Source: Actimicrobium sp047621665
GTDB lineage: Bacteria; Pseudomonadota; Gammaproteobacteria; Burkholderiales; Burkholderiaceae_D
Length of the DNA stretch: 64,000 nucleotides
Reading direction: 5' to 3'
NCBI GenBank assembly: GCA_047621665.1
Contig: JBLHMB010000001.1
Span: 62,001 to 126,000 of the forward strand
Made by a program: the position numbers and the translations under genes. The notes beneath the pieces are model-generated. The model ran no database searches. It was not told where the DNA came from and worked only from the letters and a program-made list of their open reading frames with translations. Shown here one piece after another: positions 1 through 7,923 of the stretch (the first letter of the stretch is position 1; every line of letters starts with the position of its first letter).

Positions 1-986
1 AACTCGATCCCGAAACGGTGGAGTTGCACTTTGCGCTGGGTAATCTGTTTCGCCGTCGTGGTGAAACAGAACGGGCCATCCGCGTGCATCAGAACTTGCT
101 GGCGCGTCCCGACTTGCCACTTGAACATCAGGTCCATGCGCAGTACGAACTGGGACAGGATTATCTGAAGGCTGGTTTGCTCGACCGGGCCGAGGAAACC
201 TTCAACCTGCTCGTCGAAACGCAATACGGCGCACAAGCCCGCCGCGCGTTGCTCGAAATTTACCAACGTGAAAAAGAATGGACCCGTGCCATCGACGCAG
301 CGACGGCATTGCAAGAATCCGGCGCAGGCGGGCGGCAAAAAGAGATTGCCCAGTTCTATTGCGAAATCGCCCAGGACGAACTGGTGCACACCCATGCCGA
401 CGCGGCGTTGAAGGTACTTGAGAAAGCCTTGCTGGCCGACCGCAAGAACGTCCGGGCGACATTGCTGATCGGCGACGTGCACCTTGCCAAGGGTGACATC
501 GAAGCGGCGCTGCTGGCCTGGCGTCGTGTCGAGCAGCAAAGTGTGCCGCACGTCGCGCTGGTGGCGCAGCGCTTGATGGATGGTTACCGGACGCTGGGAC
601 GCGCGCAGGAAGGGGCCAACCTGCTCAAGTCGTATATGGCCGAAGCCTCGTCGATTGACTTGCTGGAGGTTGTCTTCAAGGCCGTCCTGGAGCTCGATGG
701 CGTCGAGGCGGCGAACCAGTTGGTCAGCGACGAGTTGCGCCGTACACCGACGCTACTGGGCCTCGACAAGTTGCTGGATGCGCGCCTGATGGATGCGCCT
801 CCCGGCGTGCGACCCGAACTCTCGCTGGTCAAGAATCTGGTACATGGCTATGCGCAGAAGTTGGCGCGCTATCAGTGCAGTCATTGCGGCTTCAAGGCCC
901 GCCAGTTTTACTGGCAATGTCCCGGTTGCAGCCGCTGGGAAACCTATTCGCCGCGTCGCACCGAAGAACTGAACGTGATGAACTAA
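1..986 (+). CDS. lapB: LapB, LPS assembly TPR protein (5' truncated by window)
   Basis: The reading frame is already open at the window edge, so the N-terminus (in the family a membrane anchor of about 20 residues plus the first repeat) lies upstream. About 328 residues are visible against roughly 390 in E. coli LapB. The visible part is a run of tetratricopeptide helices starting with a family-like ELHFALGNLFRRRGE stretch. It ends in a rubredoxin-like zinc module with two CxxC knuckles (CSHC and CPGC) about 20 residues apart. In E. coli, LapB sits on the inner membrane and controls LpxC proteolysis by FtsH, balancing LPS against phospholipid. Its position just before ugd and hldA, both LPS or surface sugar genes, fits that role. 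The GTG at 18 is only an internal valine codon. Confidence 0.93.
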   Translation, partial: LDPETVELHFALGNLFRRRGETERAIRVHQNLLARPDLPLEHQVHAQYELGQDYLKAGLLDRAEETFNLLVETQYGAQARRALLEIYQREKEWTRAIDAATALQESGAGGRQKEIAQFYCEIAQDELVHTHADAALKVLEKALLADRKNVRATLLIGDVHLAKGDIEAALLAWRRVEQQSVPHVALVAQRLMDGYRTLGRAQEGANLLKSYMAEASSIDLLEVVFKAVLELDGVEAANQLVSDELRRTPTLLGLDKLLDARLMDAPPGVRPELSLVKNLVHGYAQKLARYQCSHCGFKARQFYWQCPGCSRWETYSPRRTEELNVMN

Positions 987-1038
987 CTAACCGGCGCACC
1001 TGCCACGGCGGGCGTGCACTTGCAGCGAGAACTCTGTA

Positions 1039-2412
1039 ATGAAAATAACGATAATTGGTACCGGCTATGTTGGCCTTGTCACTGGCGCCTGTCTGGCTGA
1101 ACTTGGCAATAATGTGTTTTGCCTTGATGTCGACCAGAGCAAGATCGACCTGCTCAATGCCGGTGGCATTCCGATTCATGAGCCGGGTCTGGCCGATGTG
1201 GTTGCGCGCAACCGCGCAGCCGGGCGGCTGACATTTTCGACGGATGTGGCGGCCAGTGTCGCGCATGGTGACATCCAGTTCATCGCGGTGGGTACGCCAC
1301 CGGATGAAGATGGTTCCGCCGACCTGCAATATGTATTGGCGGCGGCCCGCAACATCGGCCAGACCATGACCGGCTTCAAGGTGGTCGTTGATAAATCCAC
1401 CGTCCCCGTCGGCACCGCTGACAAAGTCACCGGAGCGATACAAGCTGCATTGAGCGCGCGTAGCAGTACGGCTACTTTTTCGGTCGTTTCGAACCCGGAG
1501 TTTTTGAAGGAAGGCGCGGCCGTTGAAGACTTCATGCGCCCCGACCGCATCGTCATCGGCTGCGATACAACCCCTGGTGGGACGCAGGCGCGCCAGCTCA
1601 TGAAAAATCTATACGCACCATTCAATCGTAACCATGAGCGCACGTTCTGGATGGATGTCCGCTCGGCGGAGTTCACCAAATACGCCGCCAATGCCATGCT
1701 GGCGACGCGCATTTCATTCATGAATGAGCTAGCTAACCTGGCAGATCATGTGGGCGTCGATATCGAGTCAGTACGCCAGGGCATCGGTTCGGATCCGCGT
1801 ATTGGCTACAGCTTTCTCTACGCCGGCTGCGGGTATGGCGGCTCCTGTTTCCCGAAAGACGTACAGGCACTTGAGCGCACAGCGCTCGCGCATGGCCAGG
1901 AATTGCTGATCCTGCGTGCCGTCGAAGCAGTCAATGATCGTCAGAAGCACGTGTTGGGTGGCAAGATCGTCAGTCGCTTTGGTGCGGATCTGGCAGGACG
2001 GCATTTTGCCATCTGGGGTCTGGCGTTCAAGCCTAATACCGATGACATGCGCGAAGCGTCTTCGCGGGTACTGATCGCTGAATTACTGGCGCGCGGCGCT
2101 TCCGTGGCGGTCTATGATCCGGTCGCGATGCCTGAGGCACGACGTGCGCTGGCGCTGGACTTCGCGGCTGATTCCGCTGCAACAGGTCGTATCCGTTTTT
2201 GTGACAATCCGACCGATGCGCTCAAGGACGCGGATGCGCTGGTGATCGTTACCGAATGGAAGGCGTTCCGTAGTCCTGATTTTGTCGCCCTGAAAAAATT
2301 GCTCAAAGCGCCGGTGATCTTCGACGGACGCAACCTGTTCGAGCCGGATGCGATGGTCGCTGCAGGTATCGAGTATCACGGCATTGGCCGCTCTGTCCTG
2401 ACGCAGGCATGA
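1039..2412 (+). CDS. ugd: UDP-glucose 6-dehydrogenase
   Basis: 457 residues, the usual length for bacterial Ugd/TuaD. The enzyme oxidises UDP-glucose twice with NAD+ to UDP-glucuronate, a precursor for surface polysaccharide and aminoarabinose modification of lipid A. The N-terminal Rossmann motif GTGYVG is at residues 7-12. The catalytic cysteine lies in GYGGSCFPKD (Cys270), and the central DKSTVPVGT stretch is typical. The Shine-Dalgarno before ATG 1039 is weak (GCGAGAAC). The stop codon overlaps the next start in an ATGA arrangement, so ugd and hldA are co-translated. Confidence 0.96.
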   Translation: MKITIIGTGYVGLVTGACLAELGNNVFCLDVDQSKIDLLNAGGIPIHEPGLADVVARNRAAGRLTFSTDVAASVAHGDIQFIAVGTPPDEDGSADLQYVLAAARNIGQTMTGFKVVVDKSTVPVGTADKVTGAIQAALSARSSTATFSVVSNPEFLKEGAAVEDFMRPDRIVIGCDTTPGGTQARQLMKNLYAPFNRNHERTFWMDVRSAEFTKYAANAMLATRISFMNELANLADHVGVDIESVRQGIGSDPRIGYSFLYAGCGYGGSCFPKDVQALERTALAHGQELLILRAVEAVNDRQKHVLGGKIVSRFGADLAGRHFAIWGLAFKPNTDDMREASSRVLIAELLARGASVAVYDPVAMPEARRALALDFAADSAATGRIRFCDNPTDALKDADALVIVTEWKAFRSPDFVALKKLLKAPVIFDGRNLFEPDAMVAAGIEYHGIGRSVLTQA

Positions 2413-3338
2413 TGGCGCCCCCGGTCGTGTTGGCTGCCAGTCGCATTCTGGTGGTGGGTGACATCATGCTGGATCGTTACTGGTTCGGCGAAGTCAGCCG
2501 GATCTCGCCGGAAGCACCGGTGCCTATCGTACGCGTCGAGCGGCGCGAAGAGCGTCTGGGCGGTGCCGCCAACGTGGCCCGCAATGCGGCGATGCTGGGT
2601 GCGCAGGTTGGCTTGCTTGGTGTGGTCGGACGGGACGAGGCAGCCGACACGATTGCGCTTCAACTGGCCGAATTGAAGATCGCTTGCTTTCTGAAGCGCG
2701 ATCCTGCTATCTCGACCATCATCAAATTGCGCGTGATCGGCCGGCAACAGCAATTGTTGCGGATTGATTTCGAGGAAGCGCCGACCGATATCGTATTGCG
2801 CGACAAACTCACGCAGTACAACGCGCTCTTGCCGCAATACGATGTCATTGTGCTGTCTGACTATGCAAAAGGCAGTCTGGTCAACGTTGCCGACATGATT
2901 GCGTCTGCGGTCCGCCTTGGCAAGCGCACGCTGGTCGATCCGAAAGGAGATGATTTTTCACGCTATGCAGGCGCTTCGCTGCTCACGCCGAATAAATCCG
3001 AATTCAGACGGGTGGTGGGTAGTTGGCGCGATGAAAACGAGCTGACTGCCAAGGCGCAGCAATTGCGCCAGTCACTCAGGTTGGAGGCATTGCTATTGAC
3101 GCGATCCGAAGAAGGCATGACGCTATACACGGATGCCGAAGTATTCCACACACCTGCGATGACAAGAGAGGTCTATGACGTCTCGGGTGCCGGTGATACC
3201 GTCATCGCAACGATGGCTGCGATGCTCGGTGCAGGGAAAACGCTGCCAGAAGCAGTTCTGTTGGCCAACAAAGCGGGTGGCATTGTCGTTGGCAAGCTTG
3301 GAACGGCGACGGTTACCAGCGAAGAGTTGTTCGGTTAA
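2409..3338 (+). CDS. hldA: D-glycero-beta-D-manno-heptose-7-phosphate kinase (HldA / RfaE domain 1)
   Basis: 309-residue PfkB/ribokinase-fold sugar kinase that phosphorylates heptose 7-phosphate at C1 in ADP-heptose synthesis for the LPS inner core. The substrate-binding GGAANVARNAA stretch is near residue 50, and the signature DVSGAGDTVIA with the catalytic aspartate is near residue 258. The protein ends after the kinase domain, so it corresponds to the N-terminal half of E. coli HldE; the adenylyltransferase (HldC/RfaE2) must be a separate gene elsewhere. ATG 2409 overlaps the ugd stop; a second in-frame ATG follows at 2412. The epimerase gene hldD, which I would expect directly downstream in relatives, is not in the 120-bp gap or anywhere else in this window. 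Confidence 0.94.
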   Translation: MMAPPVVLAASRILVVGDIMLDRYWFGEVSRISPEAPVPIVRVERREERLGGAANVARNAAMLGAQVGLLGVVGRDEAADTIALQLAELKIACFLKRDPAISTIIKLRVIGRQQQLLRIDFEEAPTDIVLRDKLTQYNALLPQYDVIVLSDYAKGSLVNVADMIASAVRLGKRTLVDPKGDDFSRYAGASLLTPNKSEFRRVVGSWRDENELTAKAQQLRQSLRLEALLLTRSEEGMTLYTDAEVFHTPAMTREVYDVSGAGDTVIATMAAMLGAGKTLPEAVLLANKAGGIVVGKLGTATVTSEELFG

Positions 3339-3458
3339 CGCAAAACAGGTCACCGGTGCGAGGCTGATAGCAGCAGAGTACCGAAAACGACCTGTCCTTC
3401 CCGCTTCGATGAATACTGGCTTCTCAGCAGTTCAACGACGTTAGAACGGGAGAAGTGG

Positions 3459-3758
3459 ATGATCAAAAAATGTCTGCTGGCAATTGCCAGCATGCTCTTA
3501 GTTGCCGGTGTCTGTCATGCGGCGGCCAATGTCGATGTCAATCAGGCCGATCAGGCTGCACTCGACGGTATCAAGGGGGTTGGCCCGCGCATGTCGCAAG
3601 CGATTCTTGATGAACGCCAGAAGGGTGGAAAATTCAAGAATTGGGCGGACCTCGAGCAGCGCGTCAAAGGCATCAAGAAAAAAAGTGCGGTCCGGCTTTC
3701 CGGGGTGGGTTTGACCGTGAATGGTAATCCGCGCAAGGACATCGAGCCTTCAAAATAA
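3459..3758 (+). CDS. ComEA-like secreted helix-hairpin-helix protein
   Basis: 99 residues. An N-terminal Sec signal peptide (MIKKCLLAIASMLLVAGVCHA) is followed by a ComEA-type double helix-hairpin-helix: NVDVNQADQAALDGIKGVG, then GVGPRMSQAILDERQ and a basic KGIKKKSAVRLSGVG segment. Proteins of this size are the periplasmic DNA-binding receptor of natural transformation or close paralogues. The sequence shows only the DNA-binding fold and export, so a role in competence is inference. A good Shine-Dalgarno (GGGAGAAG) precedes ATG 3459. Confidence 0.88.
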   Translation: MIKKCLLAIASMLLVAGVCHAAANVDVNQADQAALDGIKGVGPRMSQAILDERQKGGKFKNWADLEQRVKGIKKKSAVRLSGVGLTVNGNPRKDIEPSK

Positions 3759-3848
3759 CAGTCTGCCGTTGTGGTGGTGCTGGCCATCAGCACGCGCGGA
3801 TACTTCTGCGTTTAAAATGGACGGCTTAACTTGACGCGACGGGACACC

Positions 3849-4751
3849 ATGGCTTACCTGACTTTAGAAGACACGATTGGCAACACGCCGCTGATCCAGC
3901 TCACGCGTATCGGTGGCGACAGTGTCGCTCAGCGCAATAACATCATCCTGGGCAAGCTCGAAGGCAATAATCCCGCGGGGTCGGTCAAGGACCGTCCAGC
4001 ACTCTCGATGATCCGGCATGCCGAAGAGCGTGGCGACATCAAGCCGGGCGATACATTGATTGAAGCGACCAGTGGAAACACCGGAATTGCACTGGCAATG
4101 GTGGCAGCAATGCGCGGCTACAAAATGATCTTGCTGATGCCCGAAAACCTTAGCGAAGAACGCAAGCAAAGTATGGCTGCCTACGGGGCCAGGATTATCC
4201 TGACGCCCAAAACGGGTGGCATGGAATACGCCCGCGACTTGGCGCAACAAATGCAAAAGGATGGCCAGGGCACGATTCTTGATCAGTTCGGGAATGCGGA
4301 TAATCCGCTGGCCCATTATCAGACAACCGGCCCGGAAATCTGGCGCGATACCGATGGCAAGGTGACCCATTTCGTCAGTGCGATGGGCACCACGGGCACC
4401 ATCATGGGCGTCTCGCAATTTTTAAAGGAAAAAAATTCGGCGATCCAGATCGTCGGTGCACAACCGGAGGAAGGATCGCAGATTCCCGGCATCCGGAAAT
4501 GGCCGGAAGCCTACCTGCCAAAGATTTTTGATCGTGCGCGAGTCGATCAGGTTGAAAACGTCAGCCAGTCGGCCGCAGAAACTATGGCAAGACGACTTGC
4601 TGCTGAGGAAGGTATTTTTTGCGGACCGTCCGCTTCGGGTGCTTGCGAGGTTGCATTGAGGATTTCCCGGAGCGTCGAGAATGCCACGATCGTATTTATT
4701 ATCTGTGATCGTGGTGATCGCTATTTGTCGACCGGGATATTTCCGGCCTGA
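3849..4751 (+). CDS. cysM: Cysteine synthase B (O-acetylserine sulfhydrylase, CysM type)
   Basis: 300 residues from ATG 3849. It makes cysteine from O-acetylserine and sulfide or thiosulfate using pyridoxal phosphate. The PLP lysine is in NPAGSVKDRP (Lys47), the phosphate-binding loop is EATSGNTGIALA, and GTTGTIMGVSQFLKE is the second glycine-rich loop. An in-frame TTG at 3831 would add six residues (MTRRDT) but lacks family support; the family starts near MAYLTLEDTIGNTPL. A TAAAAT -10-like box lies at 3813-3818. The gene ends before a strong bidirectional terminator. Confidence 0.95.
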   Translation: MAYLTLEDTIGNTPLIQLTRIGGDSVAQRNNIILGKLEGNNPAGSVKDRPALSMIRHAEERGDIKPGDTLIEATSGNTGIALAMVAAMRGYKMILLMPENLSEERKQSMAAYGARIILTPKTGGMEYARDLAQQMQKDGQGTILDQFGNADNPLAHYQTTGPEIWRDTDGKVTHFVSAMGTTGTIMGVSQFLKEKNSAIQIVGAQPEEGSQIPGIRKWPEAYLPKIFDRARVDQVENVSQSAAETMARRLAAEEGIFCGPSASGACEVALRISRSVENATIVFIICDRGDRYLSTGIFPA

Positions 4752-4782
4752 GCCATACCCGGATTGGTCCGGGTTCCGGCAT

Positions 4783-4818
4783 AAAAAAAGGATCATCTTG
4801 TAGATGATCCTTTTTTTT
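4783..4818. terminator. Bidirectional Rho-independent terminator between cysM and the HTH gene
   Basis: Perfect 9-bp inverted repeat GGATCATCT / AGATGATCC (4790-4798 and 4802-4810), flanked by seven A on the left and eight T on the right. It can therefore stop transcription from cysM (+) and from the convergent HTH gene (-). It overlaps the stop codon of the minus-strand gene by two bases. Confidence 0.9.
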
Positions 4819-5161
4819 AATCTTGCGCGTCTTCCTGTGCGTCGGGACTGCCGTCTTTCGGCTTGAACTGCTTGTCGCTAATACGGAACTTGTCGCGCCG
4901 GTCGCCCATCAGGACCCGCAGGTCACGGATGCTTAAGTCGCTGACTTCGTGCATGCGGATCAGCAGCGAAGCGCCGACCGGCAAACGGCGATGGCGAATT
5001 TTGCTAATAACCGGAGGGGCAACTTCCAGTGCACGCGAAAGTGCAGCATCATTTTTGAGGTTTAACTTGCTGATTAATGAATCAAGCAGGTTGTTTGGAT
5101 CGTACGCTAGTAGATCTGAGAGCCGGTTACTGGACATGGTGTGTTCTAACTGAGTGGTCAT
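4817..5161 (-). CDS. Small HTH (Cro/CI-like) protein of unknown role
   Basis: 114 residues, predicted cytoplasmic. The centre (about residues 35-85) reads as a Cro/CI-type helix-turn-helix: a KNDAALSRALEVAPPVISKIRH recognition unit followed by SIRDLRVLMGDRR. The C-terminus is a charged, probably disordered tail rich in Asp, Glu and Lys. I think similar short proteins occur in related Oxalobacteraceae, but no function is known to me. The start is uncertain: ATG 5161 has no clear Shine-Dalgarno and an in-frame ATG at 5137 (MSSNRLSDLL) is equally plausible. It is convergent with cysM, which shares its terminator. Confidence 0.72.
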   Translation of the reverse strand: MTTQLEHTMSSNRLSDLLAYDPNNLLDSLISKLNLKNDAALSRALEVAPPVISKIRHRRLPVGASLLIRMHEVSDLSIRDLRVLMGDRRDKFRISDKQFKPKDGSPDAQEDAQD

Positions 5162-5565
5162 AATCTAAATAATTCCATAAGGCAAGTTAAGTGTACAAGA
5201 AAAAATGCGTCGCTTGTGGTTTATTAGCAATAAATGCTTGGACTACATCGAATTCATACAGTTGCAATTGCGCGCGTTTTTTTTAGCTGGTAACCAGCGC
5301 TAGCAGAAATCGCTGGTATTACAGCTCAGATGGATACGAATATACAAAAATCAATGCTCAATTACTGCTGAAAATCGTGAATTCAAGATGAACGGAACAT
5401 CTCCCCATTTTGTTTCGTCAATATTTCCGCGCGGAATTTTAGTGGAAACGAATTGCCTATCGACACTTCATTCCCCACGTCACTAAGTTTATTCAGTCAG
5501 CGTGATGATACTTTGATAATTCTCAATGGAATGAGCCGCACCATGGTCATCTGTTACCGGTCTGA
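5162..5565. other. 404-bp intergenic region, no gene seen
   Basis: AT-richer than its surroundings and lying upstream of the minus-strand HTH gene. A weak minus-strand promoter can be drawn just before that gene (TTGTAC, 18-nt spacer, AATTAT). No tRNA, convincing ORF or repeat was found. The relatively large size suggests a regulatory region for the HTH gene, but nothing specific is recognisable. Confidence 0.4.
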
Positions 5566-6159
5566 CTAGTCTGCTTGCTTTTCGTGCATCTGAATGATTT
5601 CTGCAGTGTCCGGATTTAACGCCTGCCAACCGGCGTGGCCTAGCTTGTGCAAGGTAGCGATATTGCGCTCGAAAATATTGGCTGCATCCGGAAATGCTTC
5701 TACGGCGCGATCGATACTACTTTCACGCAGTAGATGCAAGGTCGGATAAGGCGATCGATTGGTGTAATTGTCGATGTCGTCAGGGCCGGTACCTGCGAAC
5801 TGATATTGCGGATGAAAGCTGGCGATTTGCAAGATGCCGTCAAGCTGCAGGTCTTCCAGTGCCTGGTCGGCCAGGCTCAGGAAATCGTTATAGTCAAGGA
5901 AGTCGGCAAGCAGATGAGGGTGGATCAACAAGGTGGTATCGAGGATCTGCGGATCTGCTTCTGACAGCGTTCGCATTTCTTCTGTCAGATCGGCCAGTAA
6001 TGCTGAAGTCGTTGTTGCGGTACTGATCTGAAAGCGGATCTGATTACGATGATAGACCGCCTTGGCGAACGGACACAGGTTCAGTCCGATCACCGCGCGC
6101 TCCAGCCAGATGCGGGTCGCATTGATGAACAGGGCATGGTCGGCAGCTTGAATGGTCAT
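5566..6159 (-). CDS. DUF1415 family protein
   Basis: 197 residues matching the DUF1415 family, recognised by the N-terminal ATRIWLERAVIGLNLCPFAK block (conserved GLNLCPFA with an invariant cysteine), the central LDTTLLIHPHLL and the FHPQYQFAGT segments. It is a small cytoplasmic protein found across Proteobacteria. No biochemical role is established to my knowledge. It is divergent from yaeQ across 140 bp. Confidence 0.88.
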   Translation of the reverse strand: MTIQAADHALFINATRIWLERAVIGLNLCPFAKAVYHRNQIRFQISTATTTSALLADLTEEMRTLSEADPQILDTTLLIHPHLLADFLDYNDFLSLADQALEDLQLDGILQIASFHPQYQFAGTGPDDIDNYTNRSPYPTLHLLRESSIDRAVEAFPDAANIFERNIATLHKLGHAGWQALNPDTAEIIQMHEKQAD

Positions 6160-6299
6160 GGGTGACGCGAGGTCGGGAATCGGGCGCTCATTATAGGCGC
6201 AGGCGCGATCTTTTACGTTGCAGTTGAGTGTGATCGGCTATGCTTCGCAGCCGCATTCGCGCATTTATCTAACTATCGCTTCAGGAAAACCACCCCGCA

Positions 6300-6836
6300 A
6301 TGGCAATCAAGGCAACCATTTACAAAGCAGATATCCAGATCGCCGACATGGATCGACATTATTACCAGAGCCATGTGCTGACCATCGCACGTCATCCGTC
6401 TGAAACGGATGAGCGGATGATGGTGCGCTTGCTGGCCTTTGCACGCCATGCGCATGAAGCGCTGGTGTTTGCTAAGGGCATCGCGGATGCCGACGAACCC
6501 GATATCTGGCAAAAGGACCTGACCGGCGCGATCGACCTGTGGATTGATGTTGGCCAACCGGATGACCGTCGTATCCTGAAAGCCTGCGGCCGTGCCGACA
6601 AGGTCAAGATTTACAGTTACAGCTACAGCAGTCCGATCTGGTGGAACCAGATTGGAAGCCGGGTTGACCGGGCCCGCAACCTCGAGGTCATCAACCTGTC
6701 GCCGGCCAGTAGTCTGGAAATGGCCAAGCTGGCGCAGCGCAACATGCAATTGCAATACACGATGCAGGACGGCGAGGTCTGGGTCAGCGGTAATGGCGAG
6801 ACACTGCAGATCGAGTTGACCCAGCTCAAGGGTTGA
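6300..6836 (+). CDS. yaeQ: YaeQ family protein
   Basis: 178 residues, full length for YaeQ. Family features include MAIKATIYKADIQIADMDRH at the N-terminus, HPSETDERMMVRLLAFA and ADEPDIWQKD in the middle (the PD-(D/E)XK-like fold described for YaeQ structures), and the C-terminal WVSGNGETLQIEL strand. A role in transcription elongation was once proposed by analogy to RfaH, but the function remains open. It overlaps the 3' end of the convergent mltB by 11 bp. Confidence 0.93.
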   Translation: MAIKATIYKADIQIADMDRHYYQSHVLTIARHPSETDERMMVRLLAFARHAHEALVFAKGIADADEPDIWQKDLTGAIDLWIDVGQPDDRRILKACGRADKVKIYSYSYSSPIWWNQIGSRVDRARNLEVINLSPASSLEMAKLAQRNMQLQYTMQDGEVWVSGNGETLQIELTQLKG

Positions 6837-7923
6837 TGGCGCGGGCAGAGCGCACCGAGCGGCTCAGATCGACCACCGACATCGCATAAAAAAAGCTGCG
6901 GTTATACATGGTGATGGCAAAAAAGTTGGCTGCGCCTAGCCAGAATTCCGGTGCATCGTCGCCATTTTGCAGGTCAACCAGTCCGAACAGCATGTTCTCC
7001 GGTAGCGGGGTCGTGGGCATGACACCCGCGGCTTTGAGGTCAGTGACGCTGAACTTGGCTTCCAGTCCCTGATTGATAAACATCTCCCAGGCCTGCGCGC
7101 CAGAGCCGTCTTTGGCACTCACTGCGGCCGGGAAGACGATCGGCTCGCCGCTGCGCCAGCCATGCTTGATAAGGAAGCTGGCGACGCTGCCGATCGCATC
7201 TGCCGGAGTATTGCGCAAATCGATTTTGCCGTCGCCGTCGAAGTCGACAGCATATGCACGGATACTGCCAGGCATGAACTGAGGCCAGCCGATGGCTCCG
7301 GCGTACGAGCCGGTCAGGCTGAGCGGATCGATCTTTGAATCGCGTGCGTAGAGCAAGGTGTTTTCAAGCTCGCCACGAAAATACGCCATGCGGGCGCTAC
7401 GTGTCGGGGTGTCCGGATAATCGAAAGCCAGCGTCGTAATCGCATCCATGACGCGGAAGTTGCCGGTATAACGACCGTACAGAGTCTCGACACCAATGAT
7501 CGCAACGATGACTTCGGCAGGCACGCCAAATTGTGATTCCGCGCGCGCCAGCGCATCGGCATTTTCATTCCAGAAACGCACGCCACCGTTGATCCGCACC
7601 GGTTCGACGAAACGGGCCCGATAGGCATTCCAGTTTTTTGGCCGGCCTGCCGGTGCCGGTTTCATCAATTGGATGGTCCGCTCGATGTAGGCGGTCTGAC
7701 TGAACAGGGTCTCCAGTTCCGCGCGCTCGAATGCATGGCGGGTCACCATCAGGTCGATAAAATCGATGACGTCCTTTCGCTGTGAAAAATCGGCAAACTC
7801 ACCCAACCGGGTACTGGCAGGGCGGGCCGGTCCGGCAGTCGAGGTGCTGGCCAAACCCAGCGTGAGAGAAAGGGCGAGGGCAGTGTTACGGAGTGCGTGT
7901 TGGGAGAGTACAAGAAAGGTCAT
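6826..7923 (-). CDS. mltB: Lytic murein transglycosylase B
   Basis: 365 residues with an N-terminal Sec signal (ALALSLTLGLASTSTAG); no lipobox cysteine, so probably a soluble periplasmic form rather than the E. coli lipoprotein. The MltB/SLT fold is shown by IIGVETLYGRYTGNFRVMDA, containing the catalytic glutamate, and by GSYAGAIGWPQFMPGS. The enzyme cleaves peptidoglycan to 1,6-anhydromuropeptides. Its ATG overlaps the stop of the upstream transglutaminase gene by 4 bp, making it the last gene of a four-gene minus-strand operon. Its 3' end overlaps yaeQ. Confidence 0.94.
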   Translation of the reverse strand: MTFLVLSQHALRNTALALSLTLGLASTSTAGPARPASTRLGEFADFSQRKDVIDFIDLMVTRHAFERAELETLFSQTAYIERTIQLMKPAPAGRPKNWNAYRARFVEPVRINGGVRFWNENADALARAESQFGVPAEVIVAIIGVETLYGRYTGNFRVMDAITTLAFDYPDTPTRSARMAYFRGELENTLLYARDSKIDPLSLTGSYAGAIGWPQFMPGSIRAYAVDFDGDGKIDLRNTPADAIGSVASFLIKHGWRSGEPIVFPAAVSAKDGSGAQAWEMFINQGLEAKFSVTDLKAAGVMPTTPLPENMLFGLVDLQNGDDAPEFWLGAANFFAITMYNRSFFYAMSVVDLSRSVRSARAINP

